Positions 33,695-44,254 of a DNA stretch of 64,000 bases are shown piece by piece. The DNA is taken from NCBI RefSeq assembly GCF_963576675.1, contig NC_088910.1, forward strand, positions 29,700,531-29,764,530. The letters are read 5' to 3'. Below the pieces are notes generated by a model. The model was not told the DNA's origin, made no database searches, and saw only the letters and a program-made list of their open reading frames with translations. Both the position numbers and the translations under genes were made by a program. The first letter of the stretch is position 1, and the number at the start of each line of letters is the position of its first letter. Source of the stretch: Euphorbia lathyris. Lineage: Eukaryota > Streptophyta > Magnoliopsida > Malpighiales > Euphorbiaceae.

Positions 33695-34028
33695 AAAAAA
33701 AGGGCAGCCCGGTCGCATTACGCGTCCCCGCTGAGCGAGGGTCCGGGGAGGGGTCCCACCACAAGGGTGTATTGGGGGCAAGCCTTCCCTTGCCAATTTA
33801 ATTGACAAGAGGCCGCTCCTAAGCCTTCCCTTCACTATCGAGCTTTTAGTTCAATCGGTTCCTTGACATGGTATCAGAGCCTCTAGGACCAAACGGTCGA
33901 GGGTTCGAGTCCCGGCAACCTCATTAATTTGTGGAATTAATAAAACACATGGCGGGATGGGCCTGTGTTGTGCACGCTGCAAGCCCAATGGGCATTTGCG
34001 TGTGGGGGTGGGTGTGTTAGCTATTAAT
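33695..34028 (-). mobile_element. Chimeric retroposon: TRIM (antisense) joined to SINE 3' end
   Basis: One 16-bp target duplication, ATTATTTCAACAGATA (33679-33694, 34029-34044), encloses two unrelated pieces. Left (33695-33815): the reverse complement of the 3' half of the SINE found whole at 50265-50399, with its T-tail adjoining the duplication. Right (33816-34028): a TRIM on the plus strand, with LTR end CCTTGACA, the primer-binding site TGGTATCAGAGCC (33869-33881), a body ending GTGTGGGGGTGGG, and the first bases of the 3' LTR (TGTTAGCTATTAAT). The whole reads as one minus-strand retroposon. AAGCCTTCCCTT occurs at the join and again inside the SINE part. Confidence 0.7.
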
Positions 34029-34107
34029 ATTATTTCAACAGATATTATATAAATATCAAATTACATAATTACACTTTCTTTCTACAACAAACTAGTATTT
34101 TTGGTCC

Positions 34108-34114
34108 TATAAAT
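34108..34114 (+). promoter_or_regulatory. TATA box, PMEI copy 1
   Basis: TATAAAT inside GGTCCTATAAATTGAG, 70 bases before the ATG. The same 16-base context precedes all four copies, with one or two substitutions. Confidence 0.75.
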
Positions 34115-34177
34115 TGAGCACCTTCCTCCCATATTTATCATCAAACCATCCCTAACTCTTAACTAATTAAAGAAAAA

Positions 34178-34789
34178 ATGGCAGCTTTTTCTTCCAATTA
34201 TTCTTTAGGAAAATTCCTTGTTATTCTTATTGGCATCAGCTCCCACCTAAATTCCATATCAGCTGCTAGAAATCTTAACCCAAAAACAAACAGAGAGTTT
34301 ATAAGATCATCTTGCAGTTCAACTATTTATCCACAACTTTGCTATAGTTCCCTCTATATCCATGCCACCAAAATCAATGCCAGCCCAGAACTTCTAGCCA
34401 ATGCTGCCTTAAATGTAACATTATTGTCTGCTAAATCAACTTCGAAAAGTATGCTAAAACTCTCTCACAGGCATGGGATGAAACCAAGGGAAGTAGGAGC
34501 TATGCAAGACTGTGTAGAAGTGCTAAGTGACGCTGTATATGAGCTTTCTAACTCAATTAATGAAATGGGAAAGGCCAAAGGTTCCAATTTTCAGCTAATG
34601 ATTAACAATATACAGACGTGGGTTAGTGCTGCCATGACAGATGAAACTACTTGCACTGAGGGCTTTTCCGGGCAGATGATGAATGGGAAATTGAAGACTA
34701 ATGTTAGAAGACAAATTGTGAAAATTGCTCACTTGACTAGTAACGCTTTGTCCTTGGTCAATAATTATGCCACTCTTCATGGTTACTGA
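34178..34789 (+). CDS. Secreted invertase/pectin methylesterase inhibitor, copy 1
   Basis: Single exon, 203 residues. An N-terminal signal peptide (hydrophobic 12-28, probable cleavage after SISA) directs it to the cell wall space. The rest is a PMEI-type four-helix domain (PF04043 family): an N-terminal hairpin Cys pair eight residues apart (CSSTIYPQLC), a third Cys in AMQDCVE and a fourth in ETTCTEGF, giving the usual two disulfides. Such proteins bind pectin methylesterases or invertases; closest in type to the carrot 21 kDa-like group. N-x-T/S sites (NAS, NVT) may be glycosylated. This is the most diverged copy (VEVLSDAVYELSN, NGKLKTNVRRQ; C-terminal Tyr after LHG) and the only one with about 1 kb of mobile DNA inserted just upstream. 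Which enzyme it inhibits cannot be told from sequence. Confidence 0.9.
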   Translation: MAAFSSNYSLGKFLVILIGISSHLNSISAARNLNPKTNREFIRSSCSSTIYPQLCYSSLYIHATKINASPELLANAALNVTLLSAKSTSKSMLKLSHRHGMKPREVGAMQDCVEVLSDAVYELSNSINEMGKAKGSNFQLMINNIQTWVSAAMTDETTCTEGFSGQMMNGKLKTNVRRQIVKIAHLTSNALSLVNNYATLHGY

Positions 34790-35168
34790 AATAGCTAGCT
34801 TAATCATCGAATAGTTATGGCTAATATATAGATATTATGATGTGTGATATGTATTTTTTTTTTTATATAAGTATGGGAGCATAGGAGAGTGTTGAGGGTT
34901 AAGTGTATATACAAAGTATTAATTATATGAAATGGTGTGAAATTAAAAGGGCAATTTTCTATTTTTTTTCATTACATTCCTGTTCAAATTTAGAGCATTA
35001 TGATGTTCATGATGGGGGAAAGATTGAAAAGAATTGCAATTGGCAAGTGAGGCCAAGACACAACATGTGAACATAGAAATAAAGGACAACATCAGTTTGC
35101 ACTTACATTAATTATATGAAAGTGGATAGGAAAAGATGTGTATGGTCCAGAAAACAGGTAAAGCAAAA
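34790..35168 (+). other. 3' flank of PMEI copy 1
   Basis: Shares wording with the 3' flanks of the other copies (GTATATACAAAGTATTA, TCAAATTTAGAGCATTA, AAGTGTGTATGGTCCAGAAA). Likely holds the 3' UTR; no further gene. Confidence 0.6.
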
Positions 35169-35325
35169 TAATTTAAAGGTAAAGCACATCCTAAAGCATG
35201 TCGTGTGTAATATATCTTGTACAGAAACTTTCTTATCATGTTTTTATAGGTAAATATAATTTAAAGGTAAAGCATGTCTTGTGTAATATATCTTGTACAG
35301 AAACTTTCTTATCATGTTTTTATAT
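35169..35325 (+). repeat. Tandem duplication, about 88 bp
   Basis: AATTTAAAGGTAAAGCA..., GTGTAATATATCTTGTACAG and AAACTTTCTTATCATG occur twice in a row. The corresponding sequence downstream of copy 3 (53660-53700) has it once. Confidence 0.8.
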
Positions 35326-36099
35326 ATGTTTTGAAAACCGAAACTTTTGGAAACTGGTACGAGATGTTTCAAGAAAACATAATGAGATGTTGGCTAATCA
35401 CAAGTGCATAGAAGTTGAATTTGTCGTACTTCTTATCTTTCTCAACAAGCCGACCTACTTCTTATCTTTCTCAACAAGCTGACCTATAGTTTTGAAAGGC
35501 CAACGGCTAGGTCGCCTGAATTTTATTTATATAAAAGGTAGTAAGAGCATCTCTCGTGAGTACAATCTTTTTGTTACTTTCTTCCGTTCAGTAATAATCA
35601 CCCACTAGAGACTTGTAACTTTATTTAGTTTGTTAATATAAATTTTTTTTGTTACAAAAAGTTTAGGTAAGGGTAGGTCTACCCATTCCTAAGGTCAGGA
35701 TAAACACCTCAATAAGAATTTATTGTAGAATTTACAGATTATCTACCAATGAGGGCTAATGTAAGACATTTAAAAACATAAAAGCACCAACATATGAGAG
35801 GTGAGATACACACCAAATTTGTCTAGATATATATAGAGAGGTGAGGCACACGGACCAAAAATGCATCATAATGAAAAAACAAAAACATGTGGGTCCCTCA
35901 TCAAGTTTTACTATTTATGTCAGACAAATTTCATTTTTAACTCTTTTGTTTAATTTAATTTTTTATTTTACCCTCTCAAAATTACTAAGTGACAAACACT
36001 CCAGTGGAATGTAATTTTAAGAGTAATCTATATCTAGGTGGCATAAAGAGTTTGTAACTAGCATTAGGGATGCTCTAAGCATAATGTTAACTGATGCCT
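35326..36099. other. No gene; PMEI-unit tail then AT-rich spacer
   Basis: 35330-35420 matches 53705-53800 downstream of copy 3 (TTTCAAGAAAACATAATGAG). After about 35500 nothing is recognised. Confidence 0.5.
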
Positions 36100-36380
36100 T
36101 AATGTCCACGACTTCGCTGCCCCCGACTCTTCCCCCTATTATTCTGCCATCGCTATCCCGCTGTATAGTGGTAGCCCTGAGCTTTCTGCTCGTCCTCCCT
36201 CGCGTCGATCATATAGAGACACTGTGTTAGATAGATGAACCTATGCTTGAGGAACCCAGTTGATATGGGCGAAATTGCCTTCATTGATGACAACCCCCTA
36301 TTCCCATATATCACTATTGCTACCTCAACTACTCTAGTCGATGAATGGTCGCAGTCTTGGTGAGATGCTTTGATTGTTAA

Positions 36381-36963
36381 CCGGACCAGTCCTGACAATT
36401 TAAGGATCCTAGGCAAAATAAACAATGAAAGCCCTTTTAATATAAAATTTACTAATTAAAGTGTAAAGATTGGTATGTCCTTTAATTTTTTTTTTATCAA
36501 CAACCTTTCTTTTCATAAAGAATTAGGCCCTGTATGATTTTATCACTATATATATTAAGAAAAAAAGTAACTTTCATATATACATATAACAACAACAACA
36601 ACAAAGCCTTAATCCCGAAATGATTCGAGGTCGGCTAAGATGAACCATCATATGAAACCGTGCAATCAAGTCGTGTCAGCGACACAGATTCTCTCCCTCC
36701 ACTTTGTCCTATCCACTACCATATTCTCCTCAATCCCTAATTAACTCATATCACTCTCGATCACCCTCCTTCAAATTTGCTTAGGTCTACCCCTACCCCT
36801 CACCACTACATCCCTTTGCCACTCTCCAGTCCTCCTAACCGGCGCATCAAGCGCTCTTCGTCTTACATGACCAAACCACCTTAGTAACTTTCATATATAC
36901 ATATAACACACACACACAAAATTTGGGCCCCCTCCAGCCGCCTTGGGCCTTAGGCCTGCCCTG
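36381..36963. mobile_element. hAT-type nonautonomous element inside the LINE
   Basis: Flanked by the 8-bp target duplication ATTGTTAA (36373-36380, 36964-36971). The right end GGCCTTAGGCCTGCCCTG is hAT-like; the left end (GGACCAGTCCTGAC) is a decayed match to CAGGGCCGGTCCTGA. It is the same family as the element at 1-433. Confidence 0.75.
36591..36882 (-). mobile_element. RTE-type LINE 3' end inside the hAT element
   Basis: The minus strand ends GGATTAAGGCTTTGTTGTTG with (TTG)n, the characteristic 3' end of plant RTE LINEs. Upstream it reads RWFGHVRRRALDAPVRR, then RGRGRPKQ and TKWRERICVADT, the end of the RTE protein, with stops. A 25-base target duplication starting AGTAACTTTCATATATAC flanks it (36566-36590, 36883-36907). 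Confidence 0.85.
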
Positions 36964-39217
36964 ATTGTTAAGATTTTAGGTCGTAATGTGGGCTTTATTC
37001 CCCTCAGAAACCGAGCTCTGGAAATTTGAAAGCCGAAAGGAAAGTTTGATATGATGGACCTAGGGTACGGCTCCATCTTGTGAAATTTGATAATCCTGTA
37101 GATAGGTGGTTTTCACCTGGTCAGTGATTGACTATGTGAATTTGGTCGATCACCGTTAGATCGAGGTTTATTAAAATCATTTGGCTGCAAGTGTTGATTT
37201 CACTCTTGTCTAGGCTAGGTTTTCATAGTTACTGATGCCTTTTTGCTTATTGGGAATTCTTTTGGGAGGTCTATTCGAGTTGATAAAAATATAGATGCTA
37301 AGTTGCAAGGTAAATTTGCTAGAGTTGGTGTTGAGATCAATCTATCCAAATCTCCGGTTGCTCAATTTCGATTAAATGGAAAATAGTACCATATTGAATA
37401 TGATGGGCTTTACGTTGCATGTAATAATTGTGGTCACTATGGTCGTTCTAGAGAGGGATGCTCTAATCCTGGTGCCTTAAAGCGAACAGAAGTTGATATC
37501 TCAATCTTTCCTGATACAATTGATACTAACAGACATAATTTAGTTGCACGTGAGTCACCAGTTTCGACCGAGGAGAATATCTCACCAGTTTCGAATAATG
37601 CCTAGGGGGGCCAAGTGAAAAAACGACAAATGATATTTATGGAGCGTGGATGATTGTTCCGCAAAATATTCCTATTGAGTTAAAAAAGAAAAAAAACCGA
37701 TACATCTCTTGATAAGAAAATTTTGCATGAACCTGTTAAGAGTGGTCCTGCAAAGCAGTTTGTTTATAAAAAGAATACCAATTCTCGCGACCCAAAGGTA
37801 AAGAGCAATGTTTACGGCCCTAGTGCGAATGCTAGTGGTTTTACCTTCACTGCTTCCAAGTCCAGTGGCTTTGCTACTCCGAGACCATCCTTATGAGGCT
37901 CCTTAGCTTCTATGACCTTAGCTCTCACTTGGATTGTTTGGGGACCTAATGGATAATGTTATTGATGCTTCTATAAATGTTGATTGTGCTCACCGTGATA
38001 AGGAAAATGTAATGATTTTTGTGAACTCCTCTAGCCGGAATAAGAGAAATCGTGTATGCCTCGTTAATAAAGACTCTCTCGGGCCTGGTGATTTGAATAT
38101 AGTGAGCATTGAACAAGGGCAGACTTATATCCATGATAATCAATAGCTTTTTCCCCTGTTGTTGTTTGGTCCTTTTTTTGTCTTTATCTTTATGATAACC
38201 ATGTATTGGAACTGTTTTGGAGCCAGTGGTAATGAGTTTCATCGGACTCTTCAACATTTTCTCTCGTTGCATAAAGCAATATTCTTGCTCTTGTAGAAAC
38301 TCGTCTCCCTTCTTCCTGTGCGGAGGAGATGAGAATAATGTTTTATTTTACTCATGTGGGGGTTGTTGATACTGACGGTTTCAATGGGGGAATTTGGTTG
38401 TTTTGGAATATGGATAAGTGAATATTACCATGCTTGATAGAAATAGGCACTTTCTTCACACATGTGCTTCTTTTATTAGGAGTTCGCTCCATAGGTCCTC
38501 CATTCTGCCTACTTTTTTTGTTTATGTCGTCTGTAGTTATCTTTTAGGCATCTATTTATGTCTGATTTATTATCCTTGAAAGATCATGTAGCGGACATGT
38601 GATTTGTTGTTGGAGATTTTAACTGTATTAAAGCCTTTATAAGCAGGGGGTTCATTGATAGTTCTAAATCGGTGCTCCTTTTTGGCGCAATGGATTAACA
38701 ATATGACCTTTGTTCATATAGGCTCCTCGAACTCGTATTGCATGTAAGCTTGATATATTTTAGTTTTAATAATTTAATTTTATCCTACGTCTAAGACTAG
38801 TTAACGCTCATTTATCTTTGGCTTAATATATCATTTGTCCCTGAATTTGTCCAAAAAGTTTGATTGGCTCCATGAATTTTCAAATTGTTCCGATAGTCCC
38901 CTCATCTTGCATAAAATATTCAGTTAGCCTCCTGAACTTGCGTAAAATGTAATCAATTGATCACTCGGTTGTAAAAGAGTAAGTTAAATGAGGAAGATGT
39001 ATTACACGCATCTTAGAATGTTATTACATAATTCAAAAATAGATTAAAAAAGAAGTTAGTACTTGTTCAACTATAAAACTTATCTTCTCTAATATTAGAA
39101 CCGCATACTCCTATCTTGATTGTTTTACTTTTATGCAAGTTGAGGGACGTATCGGGATACTTTGAATGTTCAGAGGGTCAAACAACTTTTTTTTAGACAA
39201 GTTTAAGGACAAATGAT

Positions 39218-40649
39218 CAGGGCCGGTCCTGAGGCCTGTTTTATGGGGCGCCTGCCCAGGGCCCAAGAATTTAGGGGCCCAAAAAAATATTTTTCATATA
39301 TATATATATAATGAGAGCAGCATGGGTTTATTAGAAATTTGTCATTCTTTTTTTAGGTTTCTTTCTTCTACCGTCTGCGTTTTCTCTCTATTTTCTTCAT
39401 CTTTCTTTTCCGACTTCGAGTTGTTTTTCTTAGGCTCTACTCTCCGTTTTTCTTCCTCCTTCTCTACTTGTTTGTGATCTTTTGTCTTAGTGCTATGATT
39501 TTGATTTTTTTTTATTGGTAAAAAATCTCTTAACCTAACCTTTTTTTTTATTTTGAATTTTTATGTTCTTATGCTACTGTGATTTGGGTCTATTTTTATT
39601 GCTACTTGGTAAGAAATCTCTTAACATACATCAATTACTAATTTCATAGAAATCAGGTGAGCAATTGTTTATTTGGATCCTATATTATGTTAGGCTCATA
39701 GCAATTTTATATTTTTAATTGGATTATGGTATGAATGATCTTCATATTTATTACAATATCTATTCATTAAATATGAAGATCATACGGTATTAACAGGTTC
39801 ATAGAAATTTTATATTTTTAATAGGAATCGTAATTTATATTTAGTGTCTAGCTGGTTACCATTATCACATCATCCTAAGTTTTTCATATTTCCTCAAATA
39901 TTTCAATTTAATTCAACTCCTTATATATTATAAGTTTTACTCTTCATTTAGATACTCACTCTTCATTTACAATTACATGTTATAGTCTAATTAGAGATTG
40001 ATTAAAACACGCATAATCTAAATGAAGATTGATTAAAACGTGCATAATCTAGGTGTTATAACTCCTTTTATATTTTGATTGATTAAGTGATTATTAACTT
40101 TTATTCGTATTTGTTGTTATTGTTTATAAATTATAATATGCCTCCTAAAATACATTTGTCTGGAAGTGAAAAAAGAAATAGGAGAAAACGATTAGATGCT
40201 TTAGTAAAATCGCAACAATGAGCTATTGATAAAATCATAATTAAAAAGAAAGATTATCATGAAAGTCAAAGTGGGAAAGGTGCAACTAATGTGGATCATT
40301 TGATTATTTACATATTTTGTTTTGTGGGTAATTAGAGATGATCTTGAAGGGTTGGAAAAAAGTTAGAAAACGAAGAATCTCATTATAGAGAGATCTTTAG
40401 TGATTTAGAACAATTTTGATTTTGTTTAGAACCTTTTGAAGTTGTATTCTTAACTGTTTTGTTCTTTTTCATCCGACTTAGGTGTAGGGAGTTCGTTAGG
40501 GGTGCCAATCTAGTTGGGATGTCCGACAACCTCTATTTCATCTAAGTTCTAACCTTCAACTTTTAAGAAAAAAAATTTAAAATTTATGTGTGAAGGGACC
40601 CAAATTTATTATCTCGCCCCGGGCCTACAAAAAGTCAGAATCAGCCCTG
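39218..40649 (+). mobile_element. hAT element (1.43 kb) with transposase remnant
   Basis: Starts CAGGGCCGGTCCTGAGG and ends TCAGAATCAGCCCTG (imperfect inverted ends). The 8-bp duplication is CAAATGAT / CAAATGAC (39210-39217, 40650-40657; one mismatch). It sits in the right arm of the Mutator-like element. Confidence 0.8.
40138..40400 (+). pseudogene. hAT transposase N-terminus remnant
   Basis: ATG at 40138 starts PPKIHLSGSEKRNRRKRLDALVKSQ, which resembles the start of plant hAT transposases of the TTF/ZMYM1-like type (SGSEKRKKKKR-ELIESQKGALDKF). A TGA follows within 30 codons and the catalytic domain is gone. Confidence 0.55.
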
Positions 40650-40839
40650 CAAATGACGTATTAAACCTTTATCTTAATGAAAATAACAAAAGTGAGGATA
40701 CAATTGGAAAAACAACAATAAATATCATTGGAAATCTGAAACCACATAAAATAAAATGAAATCTGAATTTTTCTCAAAAACGACAGAAGAAAAACAGAAC
40801 GGGGAGAGAGTATAATAGAGAATTGATATCCTATTCCTA

Positions 40840-41058
40840 GCAGCTTCGCTTTCGTAAAGAGAGTTATAGAAAGTGAAATATCACGTGCTGTGTTATACAT
40901 ATATCTAAATCTAATAATGGATATGGGAAAAGAAAACACGTACATAATAAACATTAATTATCTTTCTAACTTAATTTGCACAAGTTTTAGTCATTTCAAT
41001 AGATATGTTAGTAGATAATTAAGACATGCATGTGCCATTCAATATCATAATTAATTAG
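40840..41058 (+). repeat. Diverged duplicate of 4315-4550
   Basis: Shares AGCAGCTT, ACATAATAAACATTAATTAT and GACATGCATGTGCCATT with the 4.3 kb segment; continues after the insertion at 41815-41925 (TTAGATAATTGTCGGCAAAA, CATGGTAGGGCATC). Confidence 0.75.
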
Positions 41059-41806
41059 AGCCTTAATACATCATCGCTGCTTTCTTTCTGAAGTTGTCCA
41101 AAAAAAATTTGATTGACCCTCTAAAATTTTAAAGTCTAATGATAGCTTCTCAACTCGTTTAAAATGTAGTAAAAAAATCACTCGGTGATAAAGCAATAAG
41201 CTGCACATGAAAGGTGGATTGCATACGCCTTGAAAAAGTAAAACGATCAAAATAAAAAAGGTTTTAGAATTGAGAAAGTAAGAATTTCATTTTTAATATG
41301 TTTTAATCTATTGTGTGAATTATGTAATAATATTTTAAAGTGCGTGCAAAACTCTTTATATATGCAACTTGTTTTCTTACAACCGAGTGATTAATTAACT
41401 ATATTTTAAGCAAGTTGTAAAAGCTACCAATATATTTTAAAAAGTTGAAAAACTACCATAACACTTTAAAATTCCAATCAAACTTTTTAAATAAATTCAA
41501 GCACAAATAATATATTAAGGGGGCGTTTGGTTCGGAGTCTTTAGGAATGGGAATGTGAATGAGAGGGTTTCATTCCCTTTGTTTTTGTTTGTTTAAAAAA
41601 AAAACCAATTCCCTTTACCCATTTTAGATTATGGGTTTACCCCACTTTAGGTTAAGCCCATTACCGCAGGCCCAGTAGGAAATTGGACCTTTTCTAAACA
41701 TATCCAAACACATAGAGAAATTAATGCTTATTCCTTTCATTTTTTTTAGTTTCTATTTCTTGATTCCTTTTCCCTTACCTATTGTGAACAAAACGTACCC
41801 TAAAAG
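41059..41806. mobile_element. Mutator-like element split by a PIF-like element
   Basis: Starts AGCCTTAATACATCATC; the right end is cut by the PIF insertion within ATATTAA. The flanking 8-mer TTAATTAG is at 41051-41058 and 41807-41814. Internal words (TGTCCAAAAAAAATTTGATTG, TCACTCGG) match 38820-40667. The empty site is TTAATTGG near 4548. Confidence 0.7.
41519..41800. mobile_element. PIF/Harbinger-like miniature element (282 bp)
   Basis: Starts GGGGGCGTTTGGTTCGG, ends GAACAAAACGTACCC, and is flanked by TAA (41516-41518, 41801-41803). Short relative of 3374-4276. Confidence 0.8.
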
Positions 41807-41925
41807 TTAATTAGCTGAGAAATAAAGTTTGAATGCAAATACAATCTTAGATAATTGTCGGCAAAAGCTTGATTTACAAACTCATGGTAGGGCATCCTCT
41901 GTTCCACTTGATCTCAGCATACCAA

Positions 41926-42154
41926 TTAAAGAAAAAAGAAAAAAAAAATTCCAATACAAATATCCCCAATATAATAAGTTTTAAAACTTTATCCTCAACA
42001 CCAATTATTATATAAAAAAAAAGTATAAATATCCCAAATATAAGAAATTGTAAAATTTTATCATCAACGTTATCGTGGAGATAATAAGGGATTAGGTTGT
42101 GGGTGAATAAAGTCCCTAACTCCTAAATAAAAAGAAGGGATAAATAAAAAATAA
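41926..42154. other. Spacer between repeats
   Basis: AT-rich; nothing recognised. Confidence 0.5.
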
Positions 42155-42185
42155 ATCTTATGATTTTTTTTTTTTTAATAAAAGA

Positions 42186-44241
42186 ATACTTTATTAAAAG
42201 CTCAGTCGAAAGAATAGAAGACAATAAAGGCGAAGTGTAAAACCACTCGCTACGGACAGACGAAGAACTGACCGCTATAGCTAAACTATGAGCCGTACAG
42301 TTCGCTGACCGTTTAATAAAAGAGATAGACACATTATCAATCTCTTAAAACAAAGCTATACAGTCACTAATAATCAATGTTTTGAAAACCGAACCGGACG
42401 TTGAACCGGTGAGACAACTGGTTCAAGGTTCAATAGGTTCAACCAGTTCAACCGGAATGGTTCAACCGGATAAAAAAGTAAATAAATATATATAAAAAAA
42501 ATAAAATAATGTTTCATTGAACATAAAATTAAAAATTTCATACATATAATAAACAATTCTTAAGTTAACATATTAATTAAAAATTAAAAATTCATATAGA
42601 TAATATAAAAATTCACACATCGGTAACCAATCCTTAATTTAACACATTAATTAAAAATTCACACATCTAAAATCAAACTCATAGTTTAACACAATATTAA
42701 GATTAAAATTAAATTAATTAACACCAATTATTAAAGAGGTTGTTCTCTACCTAATTTTTAAATTTTTCCCTTAATTCAATATGTTTTTCAAAAAATGGCA
42801 AAAAACCAGGGTCAATCCGGTTCACTGGTTCAACACCGGTTCGCGGTTCAACCCCGGTTTGATGCGGTTTAATATAGTTGAACCTGTATAGCTAAAATCG
42901 GACCGGACACTTTACTGGTTCGCAGTTCGACCGGCCGGTCCGGTCCGGTTTTCAAAACACTGCTAATAATACTAGAAAAATATGGCCCATTTTGGGTTTG
43001 TTGCTTGATTGCCTGCACCACCGTTAAACAGTCTGTGCGCAGTTCAATATTCCTATAACCATTATCCTTGAGCCATGAGAGGGCTTCTTTAACCGCCATA
43101 GCTTCCGCCAATACTGGTTCGAAATACCCCTCCATTGCTCCATGTTGAGCGTACAGACAAACACCCGAGCGATTACGCACCAAAAAGCCAAAGGAGCAAT
43201 AACCCGCCTCATGGAATAGCCCGGCGTCAACATTACACGCCAAACTGCCCTCCGCCGGTTGTACCCACCTGCTCGTGATCTGTATAGGCGGAACTGCTAC
43301 TGCTCGCATGAAGCAGACCTCACGCCATTCTAGGTAGTCCGCGGTGGCTAGCCGAACCAGCTCAGATGGGGCGTTACGGCCCTGTGTCCAGACCTGTTTG
43401 TTCCTGTTCTTCCAAATCCACCAGATTAGGAATATCGCCCTATCCCGATTCTGCTGATCTGGGCTCATTATTAGCTCTTTAACCCAGGTAATAAAATTTG
43501 GAACCAATCCCATACGGAAGTCGTTATAGAAGAGCTGCCAAACCTGTAATACCGTCGGACAATGGATTATAGCATGATCCTCGTTCTCGTTGGCTGAATT
43601 ACACAGTGAACAGATTGGGGAAAGATTACTGTGTCTTGCAATTAAATTACTCATGACTGGGAGGCAGCCAGATAATACTCGCCATAGGAAATTTTTGATT
43701 TTTGGAGGGATCTGTAGCAGCCATAGTGCTTTCCACTCTGCAGTGGCGGCTACTTGTGAGGGGTAGCATGAGTTAATTAGTATATGGTACCCGGATTTCA
43801 CCGTATACATCCCCGATCTGTCCAGACCCCACATCCAACTATCTTCCTCCTCGACTTCACGTCTTGGAATTGATAAGATTAGCTTTAGGTCCCTTGAGTT
43901 AAACAGCGTGCTAATCAAAGGTCTGTTCCATTTTCCATTAGATAGCATGAGATCACATACCTTTCCGGTAGGGAGATTGATGTCGACGGGGCTGGTAATG
44001 CAGGGGTTAACCACATCCGGGAGCCATGCGTCTCCCCAAATCTGTGTGGATAGTCCGCGTCCAATTTTCCTCCGCATACCTTGTGTAATTAATTGCTGAC
44101 AGGCATGAATGCTACACCATACAAAGGATGGGCTGTGTCCGATTTCTGCACTAAGGAAGTCCCTGGTGGGGAAGTAGCGGGCTTTTAGGATACGGGCAGC
44201 CAGAGAATTTGGTATATACCACAAGACGTACCTTAATAGTC
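42186..44241 (-). pseudogene. LINE ORF2 C-terminus: zf-RVT and RNase H, interrupted
   Basis: From the truncated 5' end the frame runs LWYIPNSLAARILKARYFP, a zf-RVT segment (IPPKIKNFLWRVL, CSLCNSANENEDHAIIHC) and RNase H with acidic residues in NVDAG, LAEAMA and RTDCL. It is cut at about 42971 (YFSSIIS) by the hAT element. On the other side the same frame resumes with DCIALF, a TAA stop near 42343, then SISFIKRSANCTAHSLA, the usual end of this RNase H. The frame apparently ending at 42869 includes codons from the insertion and is not genuine there. Confidence 0.85.
42375..42962. mobile_element. hAT miniature element (588 bp) inside the LINE
   Basis: Ends CAATGTTTTGAAAACCG and, inverted, CAGTGTTTTGAAAACCG; the inverted repeats extend through GAACCGGAC / GGACCGGAC. 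It is flanked by the exact 8-bp duplication CTAATAAT (42367-42374, 42963-42970). Arms are rich in GGTTCAACCGG-type words; AT-rich centre; no transposase. Confidence 0.9.
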
Positions 44242-44254
44242 ATCTTATGATTTT

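Larger units (their letters stand above)
36100..38790 (+). pseudogene. LINE ORF1 and start of ORF2 endonuclease, decayed
   Basis: Excluding the hAT insertion at 36381-36963, the plus strand reads across the join as ALIVKILGRNVGF, then LRNRALEI-KPKGKFDMMDLGYG (DUF4283 type), GNSFGRSIRVDKNI, KFARVGVEINLSKSPVAQF, and a zinc knuckle CNNCGHYGRSREGC in which the expected His is Arg. ORF2 begins near 38200 (MYWNCFGASGN), with GGIWLFW at about 38390 and VVGDFNCIK at 38608-38635 (endonuclease). Several stops. The sequence ends before a Mutator-like element at 38820; reverse transcriptase is absent. It is a different LINE lineage from the one at 8.3-13.8 kb. Confidence 0.75.
38820..40667. mobile_element. 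Mutator-like element split by a hAT element
   Basis: Starts GGCTTAATATATCATTTGTC and ends GACGTATTAAACC; the flanking 9-mers TTTATCTTT (38811-38819) and TTTATCTTA (40668-40676) differ at one base. The arms pair through CTGAATTTGTCCAAAAAG / TTTAGACAAGTTTAAGG. Without the insertion it is about 410 bp. Same family as 41059-41806. Confidence 0.75.
42168..44241 (-). mobile_element. 5'-truncated L1-type LINE with hAT insertion
   Basis: The 13-bp target duplication ATCTTATGATTTT lies at 42155-42167 and 44242-44254, with a T-run (A-tail on the minus strand) at 42164-42176. Removing the 588-bp hAT element and one 8-mer leaves about 1.48 kb covering only the C-terminal part of ORF2. Confidence 0.9.

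Noticed and set aside
33869..33925. A tRNA gene from the GGTATCAGAGCC...GGTTCGAGTCCC stretch
   Set aside because: TGGTATCAGAGC is a retroelement primer site here, no cloverleaf forms, and it lies within a TRIM body.
42869..42960. C-terminal 30 codons of the RNase H frame as host sequence
   Set aside because: They are read into the hAT miniature element; the real continuation is at 42366 and below.
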